64,000 bases of DNA from Rheinheimera hassiensis (GCF_022436675.1 NZ_JAKUJZ010000001.1:124001-188000), one strand, 5' to 3'; shown: positions 6,633 through 16,354, counted from the stretch's first letter. The notes: a model not told the origin generated them from the letters alone. Numbers and translations are program-made.

Positions 6633-8909
6633 TTATTTTGTAGCGAGCTCTGGCGTACAGCGTCTGGCATTTATCAACTTCAACAATTCCACCGTGGCGG
6701 TGGCATCTGCCAGCGCGCGGTGGTGGTTGGTGAGTTTAATGTCGAGCTCTGCGCACAGCTTGCCCAGGCTGTAAGACGCCAGTCCGGGATAATAGCGACG
6801 CATATTCACTACGGTACACAGCTGCGGCATATCGAACGGCAATTCACAGCGGGCAAACTCACTGCGGAGAAAGCCGTAATCGAACTTAGCGTTATGGGCA
6901 ACAAACACCGCGCCCTGTAGAAATTCACTTAGCTGTATGGCAATATCAGCAAACCTGGGCGCTCCGGCTACCATGGCGTTGCTGATACCGGTTAAGCGGC
7001 TGATAAAAGACGGAATATGCCGCTCAGGGTTGATCAGGCTGTTAAAGGTATCCAGCACTTCACCGGCCTGCACTTTTACTGCGCCAATTTCGGTAATACG
7101 ATCGGTACCCGCTTTGCCGCCGGTGGTTTCTACGTCCAGCACTACGTATAAACGATTCGGATCGACTATCCATTGTAGTTTTTCTATCCGCGCGCTAAAA
7201 CCGGCATTTTGCAGTGCTAACAGCCGCGCTAACTGGTGGCGCTGTATTTTATCGCCCGGCGCCTTTACTTCGATAAACTGCAACTGGTTATCTTTGAGCA
7301 AAAACAGATCCGGGTAACCACTGCTGTGGCGGGAGAAATCCTGCGCCATGGCGCGTAGTATTGCCGCTAAGCTGCTAACGCCCTGCACTTTGGGGGCGTG
7401 TTGCAGTAGTGGCAGTAACTGCTCTGCTAAATCGCTATGCCAGTAAAACAGGCTATTGGCTTTGCCGTAATGCGCGGTTAAGCCGCTAAGCAGCGTGGTA
7501 GCTGCAGCTGGCTGTGCCAGTTGGCTTAGCTTGTGCTCTATGTCGTGTTCAAACTGCTGATAAAAGCCGCCGGCGGCTAAGTTACGCGGCCGGCGTTCAA
7601 ACGGGTTATGTAGCGCGCTGTCGCTATGCTCGAATAATTCATACCAGAACCACAGGCCAAACAATGCCAGCCAGAGGTTATTCTCGGCGTGAAATACCGT
7701 ATACCCCTGCGCGGTATAATGCGCCATTAAGCCCTGCTCGGCTTTACCCAGATACAGCTCGTCGATACCTACCAGCGGCGCATCGTGCAGTAATTGCGTA
7801 AGCTGCGAACGTTTGCGGCCAATGGTGGCTTCACCAAATTTACGCTGGTAAAAATCTTCGGCAAACAACCATTCTTCGTCGCAGCTGGGGTCGTCTAACA
7901 GCTGCTGTAAATATTGCCGGCACAGTTGCTCGTCGCCTGTTTGGGCGTAAAGCCGGGCCAGCCGTTCACTGGCCGGAAAGCCATTACTTTGCTGATAAAA
8001 CGCGATGGCGATATCGTTCAGTTTATATTGCTCGGCCAGCTTACCCAGCTGATAACTGCGATCGCTGCGCTTTAGCAGTAAGGCGTTATCGTCTGGCAGT
8101 GGCCACTGCACCACCTCCGCCAGCCACTGACTGAGCAGCGCTGTAGCGTTATCCGGCTGTTTTTTTAGCTGCTTGCCAAGTTCGATAATGGCCGGTTTAG
8201 CTTTAGCCAACTGATACGCCAGTTGCGCCTGCGCAGCATCGGTAAAGCGCGGGGTAAACTGCTGTTTAAACTGCCCGGTTTGGCGAATACCTAAATCGCG
8301 CAGCGTAAATAGCGCCAAATTGGCTTCGATACGGCCAAAATAGAGGAAATAAATATAGTTAAGTGCGTCCTGCCGTTGCAGCACTACATAGCGCTGTGGC
8401 AGCCTGGCAATCAGCGCCAGCCAGTTAACCGGCAGTTTTAAGGCTGCGCCCAGCAACTGCGGTTTGGTTTGGCTTTTTTTAATGCTACTGGTATCGGCCT
8501 GCGCTGTGTGTGTCTGCTTAGTGGGAGCGTGCTCAGCGTTAGTCAGCTCGGCTTTTGCCAGTTGCAGTAATTGCCATAAGGTGTCTTTAGATAAACGCAG
8601 CCAAAAATCGGCGAGATCAGGTTCAGTTAACGCTGCAATAAAACCGGCCTGGGTTAACTCGTCCAGCACCGGTGCGGTTGGGCCAATTTCGCTGTAGCTA
8701 AGCTCGGTATCGGCAAATACGCTGCCTTTGCGGTTTAGCATACGCACCAGCAGTTGCTGCGCTGCTGCGCTTAAGGCGGCAAAATCCTGTAGTAAGGCCT
8801 GGCTATCGGCGGTTAATACGCCCTGATAGTGCGCCGCGACAAAATGCAGCAGCTCGTTAAAGTGCTGCAGGTAATATCCACTGTCGAGTTCTTTGCGCGG
8901 CGCGGCCAT
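6633..8909 (-). CDS. FAN1-like VRR-NUC nuclease fused to a DEDDh 3'-5' exonuclease
   Basis: 758 aa. Residues ~1-530 match the layout of bacterial FAN1-like proteins: LDSGYYLQHFNELLHFV start, winged-helix-like and TPR-like helices, and LVGIDELYLGKAEQGLMAHY. The VRR-NUC catalytic core is GYPDLFLL...FIEVKAPGD, with D534, E547 and K549 as the PD-ExK set. Directly after it, residues 586-758 form a DnaQ/RNase T-type exonuclease: D592 and E594 in LDVETTG, D677 in HNAKFDYGF, H730 and D735 in HHRALAD, a complete DEDDh set. FAN1 nucleases act on 5' flaps and interstrand-crosslink repair intermediates; DEDDh enzymes trim 3' ends. The gene follows the exchanger gene by 16 nt and may share its transcript. 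Confidence 0.88.
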   Translation of the reverse strand: MAAPRKELDSGYYLQHFNELLHFVAAHYQGVLTADSQALLQDFAALSAAAQQLLVRMLNRKGSVFADTELSYSEIGPTAPVLDELTQAGFIAALTEPDLADFWLRLSKDTLWQLLQLAKAELTNAEHAPTKQTHTAQADTSSIKKSQTKPQLLGAALKLPVNWLALIARLPQRYVVLQRQDALNYIYFLYFGRIEANLALFTLRDLGIRQTGQFKQQFTPRFTDAAQAQLAYQLAKAKPAIIELGKQLKKQPDNATALLSQWLAEVVQWPLPDDNALLLKRSDRSYQLGKLAEQYKLNDIAIAFYQQSNGFPASERLARLYAQTGDEQLCRQYLQQLLDDPSCDEEWLFAEDFYQRKFGEATIGRKRSQLTQLLHDAPLVGIDELYLGKAEQGLMAHYTAQGYTVFHAENNLWLALFGLWFWYELFEHSDSALHNPFERRPRNLAAGGFYQQFEHDIEHKLSQLAQPAAATTLLSGLTAHYGKANSLFYWHSDLAEQLLPLLQHAPKVQGVSSLAAILRAMAQDFSRHSSGYPDLFLLKDNQLQFIEVKAPGDKIQRHQLARLLALQNAGFSARIEKLQWIVDPNRLYVVLDVETTGGKAGTDRITEIGAVKVQAGEVLDTFNSLINPERHIPSFISRLTGISNAMVAGAPRFADIAIQLSEFLQGAVFVAHNAKFDYGFLRSEFARCELPFDMPQLCTVVNMRRYYPGLASYSLGKLCAELDIKLTNHHRALADATATVELLKLINARRCTPELATK

Positions 8910-8925
8910 TACTCTGTTTTATCTG

Positions 8926-9897
8926 TTAAGCAATAACAGTACTAACCAGATAACCGGTATAGCCGATAAACACTGCCAGCAAAATACCGCCTTCTACCCG
9001 GTTTATCCGGCCCTGCTTTTTATAGCCGTAGCCCATTACAAACACTGCTGCGGTTAATACGGCCATTAAGGTCCAGTCACGGGTTAATACCACAGCATCA
9101 ACTGCCATTGGCTCTATAGCTGCCGCTATACCTACCACGGCCAGCGTATTAAACAGGTTTGAACCGATAATATTACCCAGCGCAATATCATGCTCACCTT
9201 TTTTAATGGCAATTAACGACGAGGCCAGCTCTGGCAATGAGGTGCCTACGGCAACTACTGTTAAACCAATTACCAAATCGCTAACGCCCAGGCCCTGCGC
9301 AATAAACACCGCACCGTAAACCAGCATGCGCGAAGCAACAATTAACAACACCAGGCCTACCAGTAACCAGATAATGGCCTGCTTTAATGTCATTTTGCTG
9401 CTGTCGGTCAGCTCGTCGTTCATTTCAGTAGCCAGGGCATCCTGCGGGTTACGCATGCCCTGCCAGATTGACCAGCCCATTAATACAAAGAATACGCCCA
9501 GCAAACACCAGGCGTCGAAGCTGTTTAGCTGATGATCAAACAGTAACCAACCGGCGAATAAGGTTACCAGCATTAAAATGGGCAGCTCTTTGCGCAGCAC
9601 CTGCGAGTGCACAGCAATGGGGCTAAGCAGAGCAACTAAGCCCAAAATCAGCGCGATATTGGTAATATTAGAGCCATAAGCATTACCCAGCGCCAGAGCC
9701 GGATTACCATCGCTGGCAGCCATGGCAGATACCACCATTTCCGGCGCAGAGGTGCCAAAGCCCACAATAATCATACCAATTAGTAACGGTGGCATACCGG
9801 CATAACGGGCGGTGGCGGCTGCACCATCTACAAAGCGGTCGGCACTCCATACCAGAAGCGCCAAACCGGCAATTAACGCGACTACTGCCAATAACAT
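8926..9897 (-). CDS. Calcium/sodium antiporter of the CaCA superfamily (YrbG-like)
   Basis: 323 aa integral inner-membrane protein with ten or so hydrophobic helices in two inverted halves. Each half carries the alpha-repeat: GTSAPE at 48-53 with GNAYGSN at 71-77, and GTSLPE at 218-223 with GNIIGSN at 241-247. These are the ion-coordinating motifs of Na+/Ca2+ exchangers. A Lys/Asp/Glu-rich loop (~150-172) separates the halves. AAGGA lies upstream of the ATG. It is first in a two-gene minus-strand unit with the nuclease fusion; no functional link between the two is evident. Confidence 0.93.
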   Translation of the reverse strand: MLLAVVALIAGLALLVWSADRFVDGAAATARYAGMPPLLIGMIIVGFGTSAPEMVVSAMAASDGNPALALGNAYGSNITNIALILGLVALLSPIAVHSQVLRKELPILMLVTLFAGWLLFDHQLNSFDAWCLLGVFFVLMGWSIWQGMRNPQDALATEMNDELTDSSKMTLKQAIIWLLVGLVLLIVASRMLVYGAVFIAQGLGVSDLVIGLTVVAVGTSLPELASSLIAIKKGEHDIALGNIIGSNLFNTLAVVGIAAAIEPMAVDAVVLTRDWTLMAVLTAAVFVMGYGYKKQGRINRVEGGILLAVFIGYTGYLVSTVIA

Positions 9898-10033
9898 TGT
9901 TTTGTCCTTAACTTAGCTGATAATTGCGCGCAGCATAGCATGCAGTTATTTTAGCGCGAAGCGGTGGCAAGGCCTTTTTGAAACTAAAGTTTAAACAGGT
10001 TAAGCTGGCCGCAACATTGCTACGGAGCACATC

Positions 10034-10222
10034 ATGACCACCTTAATTACTATTTTAGCCCTGCTGTTTGCCGCGTTGTTTATTCTGGTTACGCTGGCAG
10101 AAAAGTTTGGCAGCCGCGACACAGAAAAAACCGCCAAACTCAGCCGTTATATTATTCCGTTGATGATTGCGCTGGTGGCGGCACAGGTTATCCGTTTTGT
10201 GTTTTTCCCTGAACACGGCTAA
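10034..10222 (+). CDS. Small two-helix membrane protein, unknown function
   Basis: 62 aa. Two hydrophobic segments (residues ~2-22, LITILALLFAALFILVTLA, and ~41-57, YIIPLMIALVAAQVIRF) are joined by a charged loop (EKFGSRDTEKTAKLS). GGAGC lies upstream of the ATG. Codon use is coherent, and its 3' end overlaps the convergent RND permease gene by 35 bp, which explains its position. No family is recognised. Confidence 0.65.
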   Translation: MTTLITILALLFAALFILVTLAEKFGSRDTEKTAKLSRYIIPLMIALVAAQVIRFVFFPEHG

Positions 10223-13200
10223 GCACCGTTACCAGCAACGCTGGTAAAAATGTCAGGCTGATCAGCGTAGAAAACAACAAACCACACAGCACAATAATCC
10301 CCACGCCGCGATATAGTTCAGTGCCCTCGCCCGGAATTAACACCAGCGGCGCCAAACCAAACACCGTGGTAGCGGTAGACATTAATATCGGCCTAAGCCG
10401 TGTTGCCACGGCTTGCAGCACGGCTTCGGTTACTGCCATCTGGCCACTGCGCAGGTTATTGCGGCTTTGATCGACAATTAAAATCGGGTTATTCACCACA
10501 GTACCCAACAGAATTAAAAAGCCCAGCATGGTGATCATATCAAACGGCTGATGAAAACCGCCCAACCCTACCAGCGCTAACGCACTGCTGACACCGTTTA
10601 CCGCGGCCAGGCCAACCAAAGCACCGGCCAGCCCCAGTGGCACAGTAGCCAGAATAAACAGCGGGTACCCCCAATGGGTGAAAATGGCCACCAGCAGCAG
10701 ATAAATTAATACAATGGCTATCACAAAGTTGCTGCCCAGTGCAGCTTGGGTTTCATCAAGCTGATCAGAAGCGCCGGAGATATCCAGTGTCACACCGGTG
10801 GCTATAGCCCCGTCACGTTGCAATTGCGGTACCAGTTGCTGCTGCACTATGGCTACTGCGGTCTCCAGCGCTACCTCACGCGGCGGCACTATATACAGTG
10901 TTACGGTGCGGCGGCCATCAACCCGGCGCAGCGTGTCGCTGTCGGCCACTTCAACCAGATCAGCCAGGCTGTTTAATGGCAATACAGCGCCCTGTGGCGT
11001 TAATACCGGTGTTTGCGACAACCTGGACAAGCTTTGCTCTGCCCCGGCACTGCTGAACAGGAAAATATCGACTTTATCGTCTGCCAGAAAAAACTCATCC
11101 ACAAAAGCGCCGTCACTGAGGGCCGATACGGCAAAGCCAAAATCGGCGGCGCTAAAATTAAGCTCGGCCAAACGCTGCCAGCGCGGGCGGATTTCGACTA
11201 ACGGCTGATCCAGAGATAACGACGAGGGCTCTGAGCTTAGCTGCGGGTTATCAAACAGCTGGCCTGCCGCCACATAAGCAGCATCTGCGGTGCTATATAA
11301 ACTGGCTAAATCCGGCCCGGAAATATCCAGCGCAACCGCCCGGGTGCCGCCGTCATTGCTACTGATAATAGAACCGCGCGACGAAAATGCCCGCATACCG
11401 GGATATTCGCGAAATTTCTTCGTTATCGCGTCCATCATGGCATTAATGTCTTCTGCGCGGGTGGGCTCGCTCATTACCCAAATACGCCCGACTGACACAC
11501 TAAGCGCATAATACTGCAGCGAAGGCATGCTAGTTTCACCGCGGTCAAACAATGCCGGATCGGCATTAACCTGCTCCGTAAGATAAGTGCGAACCTCCTT
11601 CGCTATTTCTGCCATTTCCGACAGATTATAACCAGGCGGCGCAATCATTGACGAAAAGGCTTTTGGCTCTTCGCCCTCGGGTAAATATTCTGCCGGTGGC
11701 AGTAAATACCAGGCAGCGCCCAGTGTGAGCAGTGCAGTAAGCGAAAGCACTAAACCCCGCCGTACTCTGGTGCGGATAACTGCCTGCACCAGGCGCAAAA
11801 TGGCGCCGGGGGCCAGGCTCTGGCTGTCTTCTTGTGCGCTGTCCTGGTGTATACCGTCTTGGTGTATAACTGCGTTTTTACCAAAGCCCAGCCGGGCAAT
11901 GGCGGCTGGCACTACAAACACCGCTACCAGCATAGAAGCAATAATTGCTGCTGCAATAGCAATGGCGATATCGGAATACAGCTGGCCGGCTTCCTGTTCG
12001 ACAAATAAAATCGGCATAAACACCAGCACTGTGGTCAGGGTTGAAGCCAGTACAGCAGGCCAAACATCGCGCACACCGGCAATAGCCCCTTCAATTCGGT
12101 CCAGGCCGCGCCTTCGCGCTTGTTCGATACTTTCCAGCACCACTATGGTGTTATCTACTGTCATACCGATAGCAAAAGCGACACCTGCCAGAGAAATAAC
12201 ATTGATGGTGCGGCCAAACGCCAGCAAACCTAAAAACGCCGCTATGGTGCAAATGGGTATGCCAATCACCCCTACCAGCGTAGCGCGGCCGGAGCGTAAA
12301 AACAGATACATGACAAAAGTTGCCAGCGAAGCACCCAGCGCCAGATTAGTCCAGACATTGGCGATGGAGTCTTCAACATAGCGCACATCATCGCCGATCA
12401 GCATCAGTTGCAGGCCATTGGCCGCCAGCATATCGCGGTTAACCTGGCTGACTACTTCCAGTATGCCTTGCTTAATATTGATAACATTAGAGCCGGGCTC
12501 GCGCCGCACAGATAAACCCAATGACTGTTCGCCATCGGCAAATGATAAATCGCGCACTTCAAAGTGGTCCAGCACTATGGTGGCCACATCTTTCAGCCGC
12601 ACCTGATTATCGCCCTGCTGGGTAAGAATAAGGTTTTCCAGCTCATCGATACGATCAAACCGGCCCACCATCCTAAGCAAATAGCGCCGCTTACCGCTGT
12701 CGATATCGCCTGCTGAGCTGTCACGGTTACGTGCGCGGATTACGTCTCGCACATCAGTCAGGCTAATGCCGCGCTGTGCTAATTTGGCCGGGTCGACAAG
12801 GATTTGAACTTGTCGCTCGGCGCCGCCGCTAACGCCCACTTCTGACACGCCCGGCACCCGCTCCATTTGCGGCCGCACATAGTCGTCGGCGTAATCGCGC
12901 AACATATCCATATCCAGCTTCAGCGGGTTACCGCTTAGAGGCATCAGGCGAAAATACATAAAGGCATTGCTGGAATAGGAACTGCTAAATAAACGCGGCT
13001 GGTCAACGTTTTCCGGATAAGCCGATACCTGGCTTAGCGCATTGCTGACGCGGATCAGAGCTTCGTTTACATCAACACCAAACGGAAATTCCAGTTCTAC
13101 CTCAGCCGAGCCTGTACTGGCACGCGATACCATGCGCTTTAAATTCGGCAGGGTGCGTAAATAGCGCTCCTGCTCAATCAGAATTTCTTTTTCTACATCC

Positions 13201-13364
13201 TGGGGCGTGGCACCGGGCCAGCCGGTAACCACACTGATGGTGCGCACTTCAAGATCAGGGATCATCTGCACCGGGATACGCAGTGCTGCCACAATGCCCA
13301 GTACACATATAATTAATACCGCTACGGTAAGAATAGTGCCACGGCGAATACCGGCTTCCAGCAT
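10188..13364 (-). CDS. RND efflux permease (HAE-1 type inner-membrane subunit)
   Basis: 1058 aa, full length for the AcrB/MexB superfamily. N-terminal TM1 is followed by the periplasmic IPVQMIPDLEVRTISVVTGW signature of RND proteins. TM2-TM6 contain the proton-relay region with GMTVDNTIVVLE, then a second periplasmic half, and a C-terminal TM set with GTVVNNPILIVDQSR and RLRPILMSTATTVFGLAPL. The start lies 3 nt after the adaptor gene stop, so the two form an adaptor-permease operon. No outer-membrane TolC-type gene or local regulator is adjacent. The substrate is likely drugs or other amphiphiles, but cannot be named from sequence. Confidence 0.93.
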   Translation of the reverse strand: MLEAGIRRGTILTVAVLIICVLGIVAALRIPVQMIPDLEVRTISVVTGWPGATPQDVEKEILIEQERYLRTLPNLKRMVSRASTGSAEVELEFPFGVDVNEALIRVSNALSQVSAYPENVDQPRLFSSSYSSNAFMYFRLMPLSGNPLKLDMDMLRDYADDYVRPQMERVPGVSEVGVSGGAERQVQILVDPAKLAQRGISLTDVRDVIRARNRDSSAGDIDSGKRRYLLRMVGRFDRIDELENLILTQQGDNQVRLKDVATIVLDHFEVRDLSFADGEQSLGLSVRREPGSNVINIKQGILEVVSQVNRDMLAANGLQLMLIGDDVRYVEDSIANVWTNLALGASLATFVMYLFLRSGRATLVGVIGIPICTIAAFLGLLAFGRTINVISLAGVAFAIGMTVDNTIVVLESIEQARRRGLDRIEGAIAGVRDVWPAVLASTLTTVLVFMPILFVEQEAGQLYSDIAIAIAAAIIASMLVAVFVVPAAIARLGFGKNAVIHQDGIHQDSAQEDSQSLAPGAILRLVQAVIRTRVRRGLVLSLTALLTLGAAWYLLPPAEYLPEGEEPKAFSSMIAPPGYNLSEMAEIAKEVRTYLTEQVNADPALFDRGETSMPSLQYYALSVSVGRIWVMSEPTRAEDINAMMDAITKKFREYPGMRAFSSRGSIISSNDGGTRAVALDISGPDLASLYSTADAAYVAAGQLFDNPQLSSEPSSLSLDQPLVEIRPRWQRLAELNFSAADFGFAVSALSDGAFVDEFFLADDKVDIFLFSSAGAEQSLSRLSQTPVLTPQGAVLPLNSLADLVEVADSDTLRRVDGRRTVTLYIVPPREVALETAVAIVQQQLVPQLQRDGAIATGVTLDISGASDQLDETQAALGSNFVIAIVLIYLLLVAIFTHWGYPLFILATVPLGLAGALVGLAAVNGVSSALALVGLGGFHQPFDMITMLGFLILLGTVVNNPILIVDQSRNNLRSGQMAVTEAVLQAVATRLRPILMSTATTVFGLAPLVLIPGEGTELYRGVGIIVLCGLLFSTLISLTFLPALLVTVLSRVQGKTQNG

Positions 13365-13367
13365 GGC

Positions 13368-14429
13368 TTACTCCTTATCGTCGCTAAGCACGCGCACAGC
13401 CTGGCCGTCACGCAGTGTTTCATTGCCGCGCACCACCACCGCTTGCCCTTTAGGCAGGCCGGACAAAATTTCCACGCCCTGCTCACTGCTACGGCCCAGC
13501 GTAACGTTGTGGCGCCAGGCTTTATTATCGCTGATAGCAAACAGGCTGAAATTGCCGTCGGGGTGGCGCAGTAAAGCGTCTGGCGGCACCACCAGCACCG
13601 TGGCATCCTCGCGCTCAAAATAAAAAGTAGCACTGGCAGAAGTGCCGGGTAGCAACGCCTGTTGCCCGTCAGTCACTTCCAGCCGGGCCAGAAAACTGCG
13701 CGCACTGCTGCTACCCACCGGCACCGTGGCCAGCAGCTTAGCACTGAGTTTTTCAGCGGGCAGCATATCGGCACGCACTTCAATACGGCGCAGTGCCGAC
13801 AGCGCAGCAAAATACTCCTGCGGTACCTGTACATCCAGCAATAGCGGCGTAAGGCTTACCAGTTGCAACACCGGCGTACCCAACGCCACCCATTCCCCCA
13901 CATCAGCAGTTCGCTGGGCAATAACACCGGCAAAAGGTGCGGTAAGAATATGGCGGGCAACTATTTCCTGCTGTTGCTGCTGCTCAGCTTTAGCCTGTTG
14001 CAACATAGCGTCGGCCTCGGCCAGTGCAGCCCGGCGCAGGCTTAATTCGGTTTGCGGAAATAATTTTTGCGCGGTAAGTTGTTCAGCTTCAGTCACCAAT
14101 CGCAGGCGTTCAGCTTGCAGCACCTGCGCGGCACTTAGTGCTGCCTGTCGCTGTGCCAGCTCGTGCTGCGCCAGGGCGGTATCCAGTTTCAGCAGCGGCT
14201 GACCTTTTTTTACTGTGCTACCGGCATCAACCAGTAATTCGGCCACTAAACCGGCAGTGCGGCTGGATAAACTGGCATCCTGCTGCGCAGTTAAACTACC
14301 GCTAAGTACCAGTTGTTCTGACAGGCCTTTTTCCTGTGGCATGGCTACCCGTACCGGCACTTGTTCCTGAGCATGCACCATCACCGGCAAGGTATTACAA
14401 AGCAAAGCTGCTACTATCAACCAACGCAT
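13368..14429 (-). CDS. RND efflux periplasmic adaptor (membrane fusion protein)
   Basis: 353 aa. Signal peptide MRWLIVAALLCNTLPVMVHA. A lipoyl/barrel-sandwich half-motif (GSLTAQQDASLSSRTAGLVA and DAGSTVKKGQPLLKLD) is followed by a long Ala/Gln/Leu-rich alpha-hairpin (about 75-150), the second lipoyl half (ILTAPFAGVIAQRTADVGEW), and beta-barrel and membrane-proximal domains (LPKGQAVVVRGNETLRDGQ). It joins the inner-membrane permease encoded 3 nt downstream to an outer-membrane channel encoded elsewhere. No lipobox is present. Confidence 0.92.
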   Translation of the reverse strand: MRWLIVAALLCNTLPVMVHAQEQVPVRVAMPQEKGLSEQLVLSGSLTAQQDASLSSRTAGLVAELLVDAGSTVKKGQPLLKLDTALAQHELAQRQAALSAAQVLQAERLRLVTEAEQLTAQKLFPQTELSLRRAALAEADAMLQQAKAEQQQQQEIVARHILTAPFAGVIAQRTADVGEWVALGTPVLQLVSLTPLLLDVQVPQEYFAALSALRRIEVRADMLPAEKLSAKLLATVPVGSSSARSFLARLEVTDGQQALLPGTSASATFYFEREDATVLVVPPDALLRHPDGNFSLFAISDNKAWRHNVTLGRSSEQGVEILSGLPKGQAVVVRGNETLRDGQAVRVLSDDKE

Positions 14430-14521
14430 AACGCATCCCTAACTAAATAAGAACTGTTCTTAATAAGCTAAAGAGTATGCCGTAAAGCGGGTTTCAGATC
14501 ACTTTTTTGTTAGTTATAACG

Positions 14522-15343
14522 TTAGTGCCAGCTAAGCGGATTCAGCCGGTAAAACCGGCTTAACTGCTGATACAGTTGCGGGTGCTGCGCAGATAACTGC
14601 TTTGGTTGTTCAAAAAACACTTCGCTTATTACCGCAAAAAACTCGGCCGGGTTAGTCGCGCCGTAATGGTCAAATAAACTGCCCTCTCCCCTTGTAGCCT
14701 GTAATTGCAAAGTATTGAATTCAGTTGCCATAATGCCAGACCACTGCTGATAGTCACTGCTGCGCTCAAGCAGCGGCGCGCCATTGGCAATGCCCTTTTC
14801 CTGATCCAACTGATGAGCAAACTCATGGATCACCACATTGCGGCCATCACAAGGGTTGGCGGCACCATTTAAGGTGTCAGCCCAGCTTAAAATAACCTTG
14901 CCCAGGCCCCAGGATTCTCCCGACAGCACCCGGCGCTGCTCATGCATTACCCCGGCGCTGTCAGGGCTGTTACCACTAACCACAAAAGCAGCAGGGTATA
15001 GCAGAATTTGTTTTAGTTTCGGGTAGTAATAATCCGGCCGGTTTAGCAGCAACAGGCAAGCCTGCGCTGCGATGGTTATACGCATTTCATCGGTAACGGT
15101 TAAACCGTCGCAGCCAATAAATTGCTTTTCGGCGACAAACACCTGAATATGTTTTTTCAGCTGTAGCTGTAAATCGGCTGGTAAGGCGCGAAAATAAGGC
15201 AGGCGGCGTTTTAAAATATCGCGCCAGACCGCCGGAAAGGGTTTTGCCATCAATTGTTTGCGTTTATAACGCTGCCACAGCGGCGATAATAACACCAGCG
15301 CAATGATCGCTGCGCCAAGTAACACTGTAATCAGGATAGCCAA
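14522..15343 (-). CDS. mtfA: MtfA-type zinc-dependent peptidase (M90)
   Basis: 273 aa. One N-terminal hydrophobic helix (residues 2-24), unlike cytosolic E. coli MtfA, so this homologue is probably membrane-tethered. The zinc site is HEFAHQLDQ (HExxH at 173-177). A downstream Glu in AEFFAVISEVFF is a likely third ligand, and the family stretch RRVLSGESWGLGKVILSW precedes it. In E. coli MtfA inactivates the repressor Mlc and so links to PTS glucose regulation; whether that holds here is unknown. The start is a TTG with GAGGTG 5 nt upstream. Not in an obvious operon. Confidence 0.85.
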   Translation of the reverse strand: MAILITVLLGAAIIALVLLSPLWQRYKRKQLMAKPFPAVWRDILKRRLPYFRALPADLQLQLKKHIQVFVAEKQFIGCDGLTVTDEMRITIAAQACLLLLNRPDYYYPKLKQILLYPAAFVVSGNSPDSAGVMHEQRRVLSGESWGLGKVILSWADTLNGAANPCDGRNVVIHEFAHQLDQEKGIANGAPLLERSSDYQQWSGIMATEFNTLQLQATRGEGSLFDHYGATNPAEFFAVISEVFFEQPKQLSAQHPQLYQQLSRFYRLNPLSWH

Positions 15344-15525
15344 GCTTCACCTCAGACTAAGGCAACGGTATGCTGCCAGCACTATGCTGCAAGTTTATTG
15401 CTAAAAGCTTAATGCGGTGTTTTGGCTTGTTTTTCAAGTTCGGTATGCTTTAGCCTGTTAACAGCCTTAGCAGAACTTTGCACCGGCACTGGCCTCTAAT
15501 GGCGGTAATCAATAAAGGACATGCA

Positions 15526-15987
15526 ATGTTTCAGTTATTTAAAACCTTACTTGATAAAGTAAATGATGGTTTGTCTGCTCCGGCAGCTAGCAAAACAACC
15601 TATGGTCTGACAGAAGCCGAACTGGCTTGTGTGTCGTTAATGCTGATGGTGGCACACGCCGATTTTACCAGCAGCAACGAAGAGCTGGCACTGGCAGAGC
15701 AGTATGTAAAAGATGAATTTGAGCTGTCGGCAGTGGATGCTAAAGCGGTAGTGGCACTGGCAGAGCAACAGGCAACCGATGCAACCTCGCTGCACCAGTT
15801 TACCGCGCAGTTAAAGCAACTTAGTTATGACGCCAGACTGGCGCTGCTCGATAGCTTATGGCAGCAGGCGTATGCCGACGGTGTGCTGGACCCGAATGAA
15901 GAGGCGATGCTGCGTAAAATTGCTGACTTATTGTTTATCCGCCACGGTGACTATATTCAGGCCAAGCTGGCTGTGTGTGGCGAATAA
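15526..15987 (+). CDS. TerB-family protein
   Basis: 153 aa from the ATG at 15526, chosen for AAGGA 6 nt upstream; an upstream in-frame ATG at 15478 lacks one. All-alpha TerB-like domain: ELACVSLMLMVAHADFTSSN with the acidic helix after it, and LLDSLWQQAYADGVLDPNEE, the paired acidic metal-binding loops of this family. TerB domains occur in tellurite-resistance operons and in DjlA. Here the gene stands alone, so a specific role cannot be assigned. Predicted cytosolic. Confidence 0.82.
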   Translation: MFQLFKTLLDKVNDGLSAPAASKTTYGLTEAELACVSLMLMVAHADFTSSNEELALAEQYVKDEFELSAVDAKAVVALAEQQATDATSLHQFTAQLKQLSYDARLALLDSLWQQAYADGVLDPNEEAMLRKIADLLFIRHGDYIQAKLAVCGE

Positions 15988-16045
15988 CCTGCTTTAATAC
16001 CTGATTAAGAAGAACCGGTTCGCGAGACTTAACAACTTCAGCCGG

Positions 16046-16354
16046 TTAATCTTCACGCTTACGCAGCACTTCGCCTTCAATTACACTGCGTGGCTGCTCT
16101 GCCGATTGCCCTGTGCTACCCGCGCCAGCTTGCTGGCGTTGCTGCCAGGCTTTAATTTTAGCGCGGTGGCGAAACAGCAGTATTGGAATTAAAATCCAGC
16201 TTAGTAACAGCATAAACACCAAAATAGCCGCCCCGGCCAGCAACATCAGCCCCAGTATTAACCAGGCCAGTAAGCGCTGCAGCGGGCCCGCACTTTGGCG
16301 CCGGGCAAACATTTGTTGCCACTGACTACCCTGCTGTTTAAACGATGAAAACAT
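16046..16354 (-). CDS. Small membrane protein, unknown function
   Basis: 102 aa. A basic N-terminus (KQQGSQWQQMFARRQS) precedes one long hydrophobic region (residues ~29-58, two closely spaced helices around LLAGAAILVFMLLLSWILI). A cytosolic basic/Gln-rich stretch and a hydrophilic tail ending SVIEGEVLRKRED follow. The IEGEV tail resembles that of short proteobacterial membrane proteins with no known function. It converges on the TerB gene without an evident terminator between them. Confidence 0.7.
   Translation of the reverse strand: MFSSFKQQGSQWQQMFARRQSAGPLQRLLAWLILGLMLLAGAAILVFMLLLSWILIPILLFRHRAKIKAWQQRQQAGAGSTGQSAEQPRSVIEGEVLRKRED

Noticed and set aside
11725-12381. 218-codon plus-strand frame inside the RND permease gene
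   Set aside because: Antisense shadow of a well-supported 1058-aa gene; low-complexity Ala/Ser/Thr composition.
13642-14202. 186-codon plus-strand frame inside the RND adaptor gene
   Set aside because: Antisense shadow, Ser/Cys/Ala-rich composition typical of reverse-strand reading of Gln/Ala-rich coding DNA.
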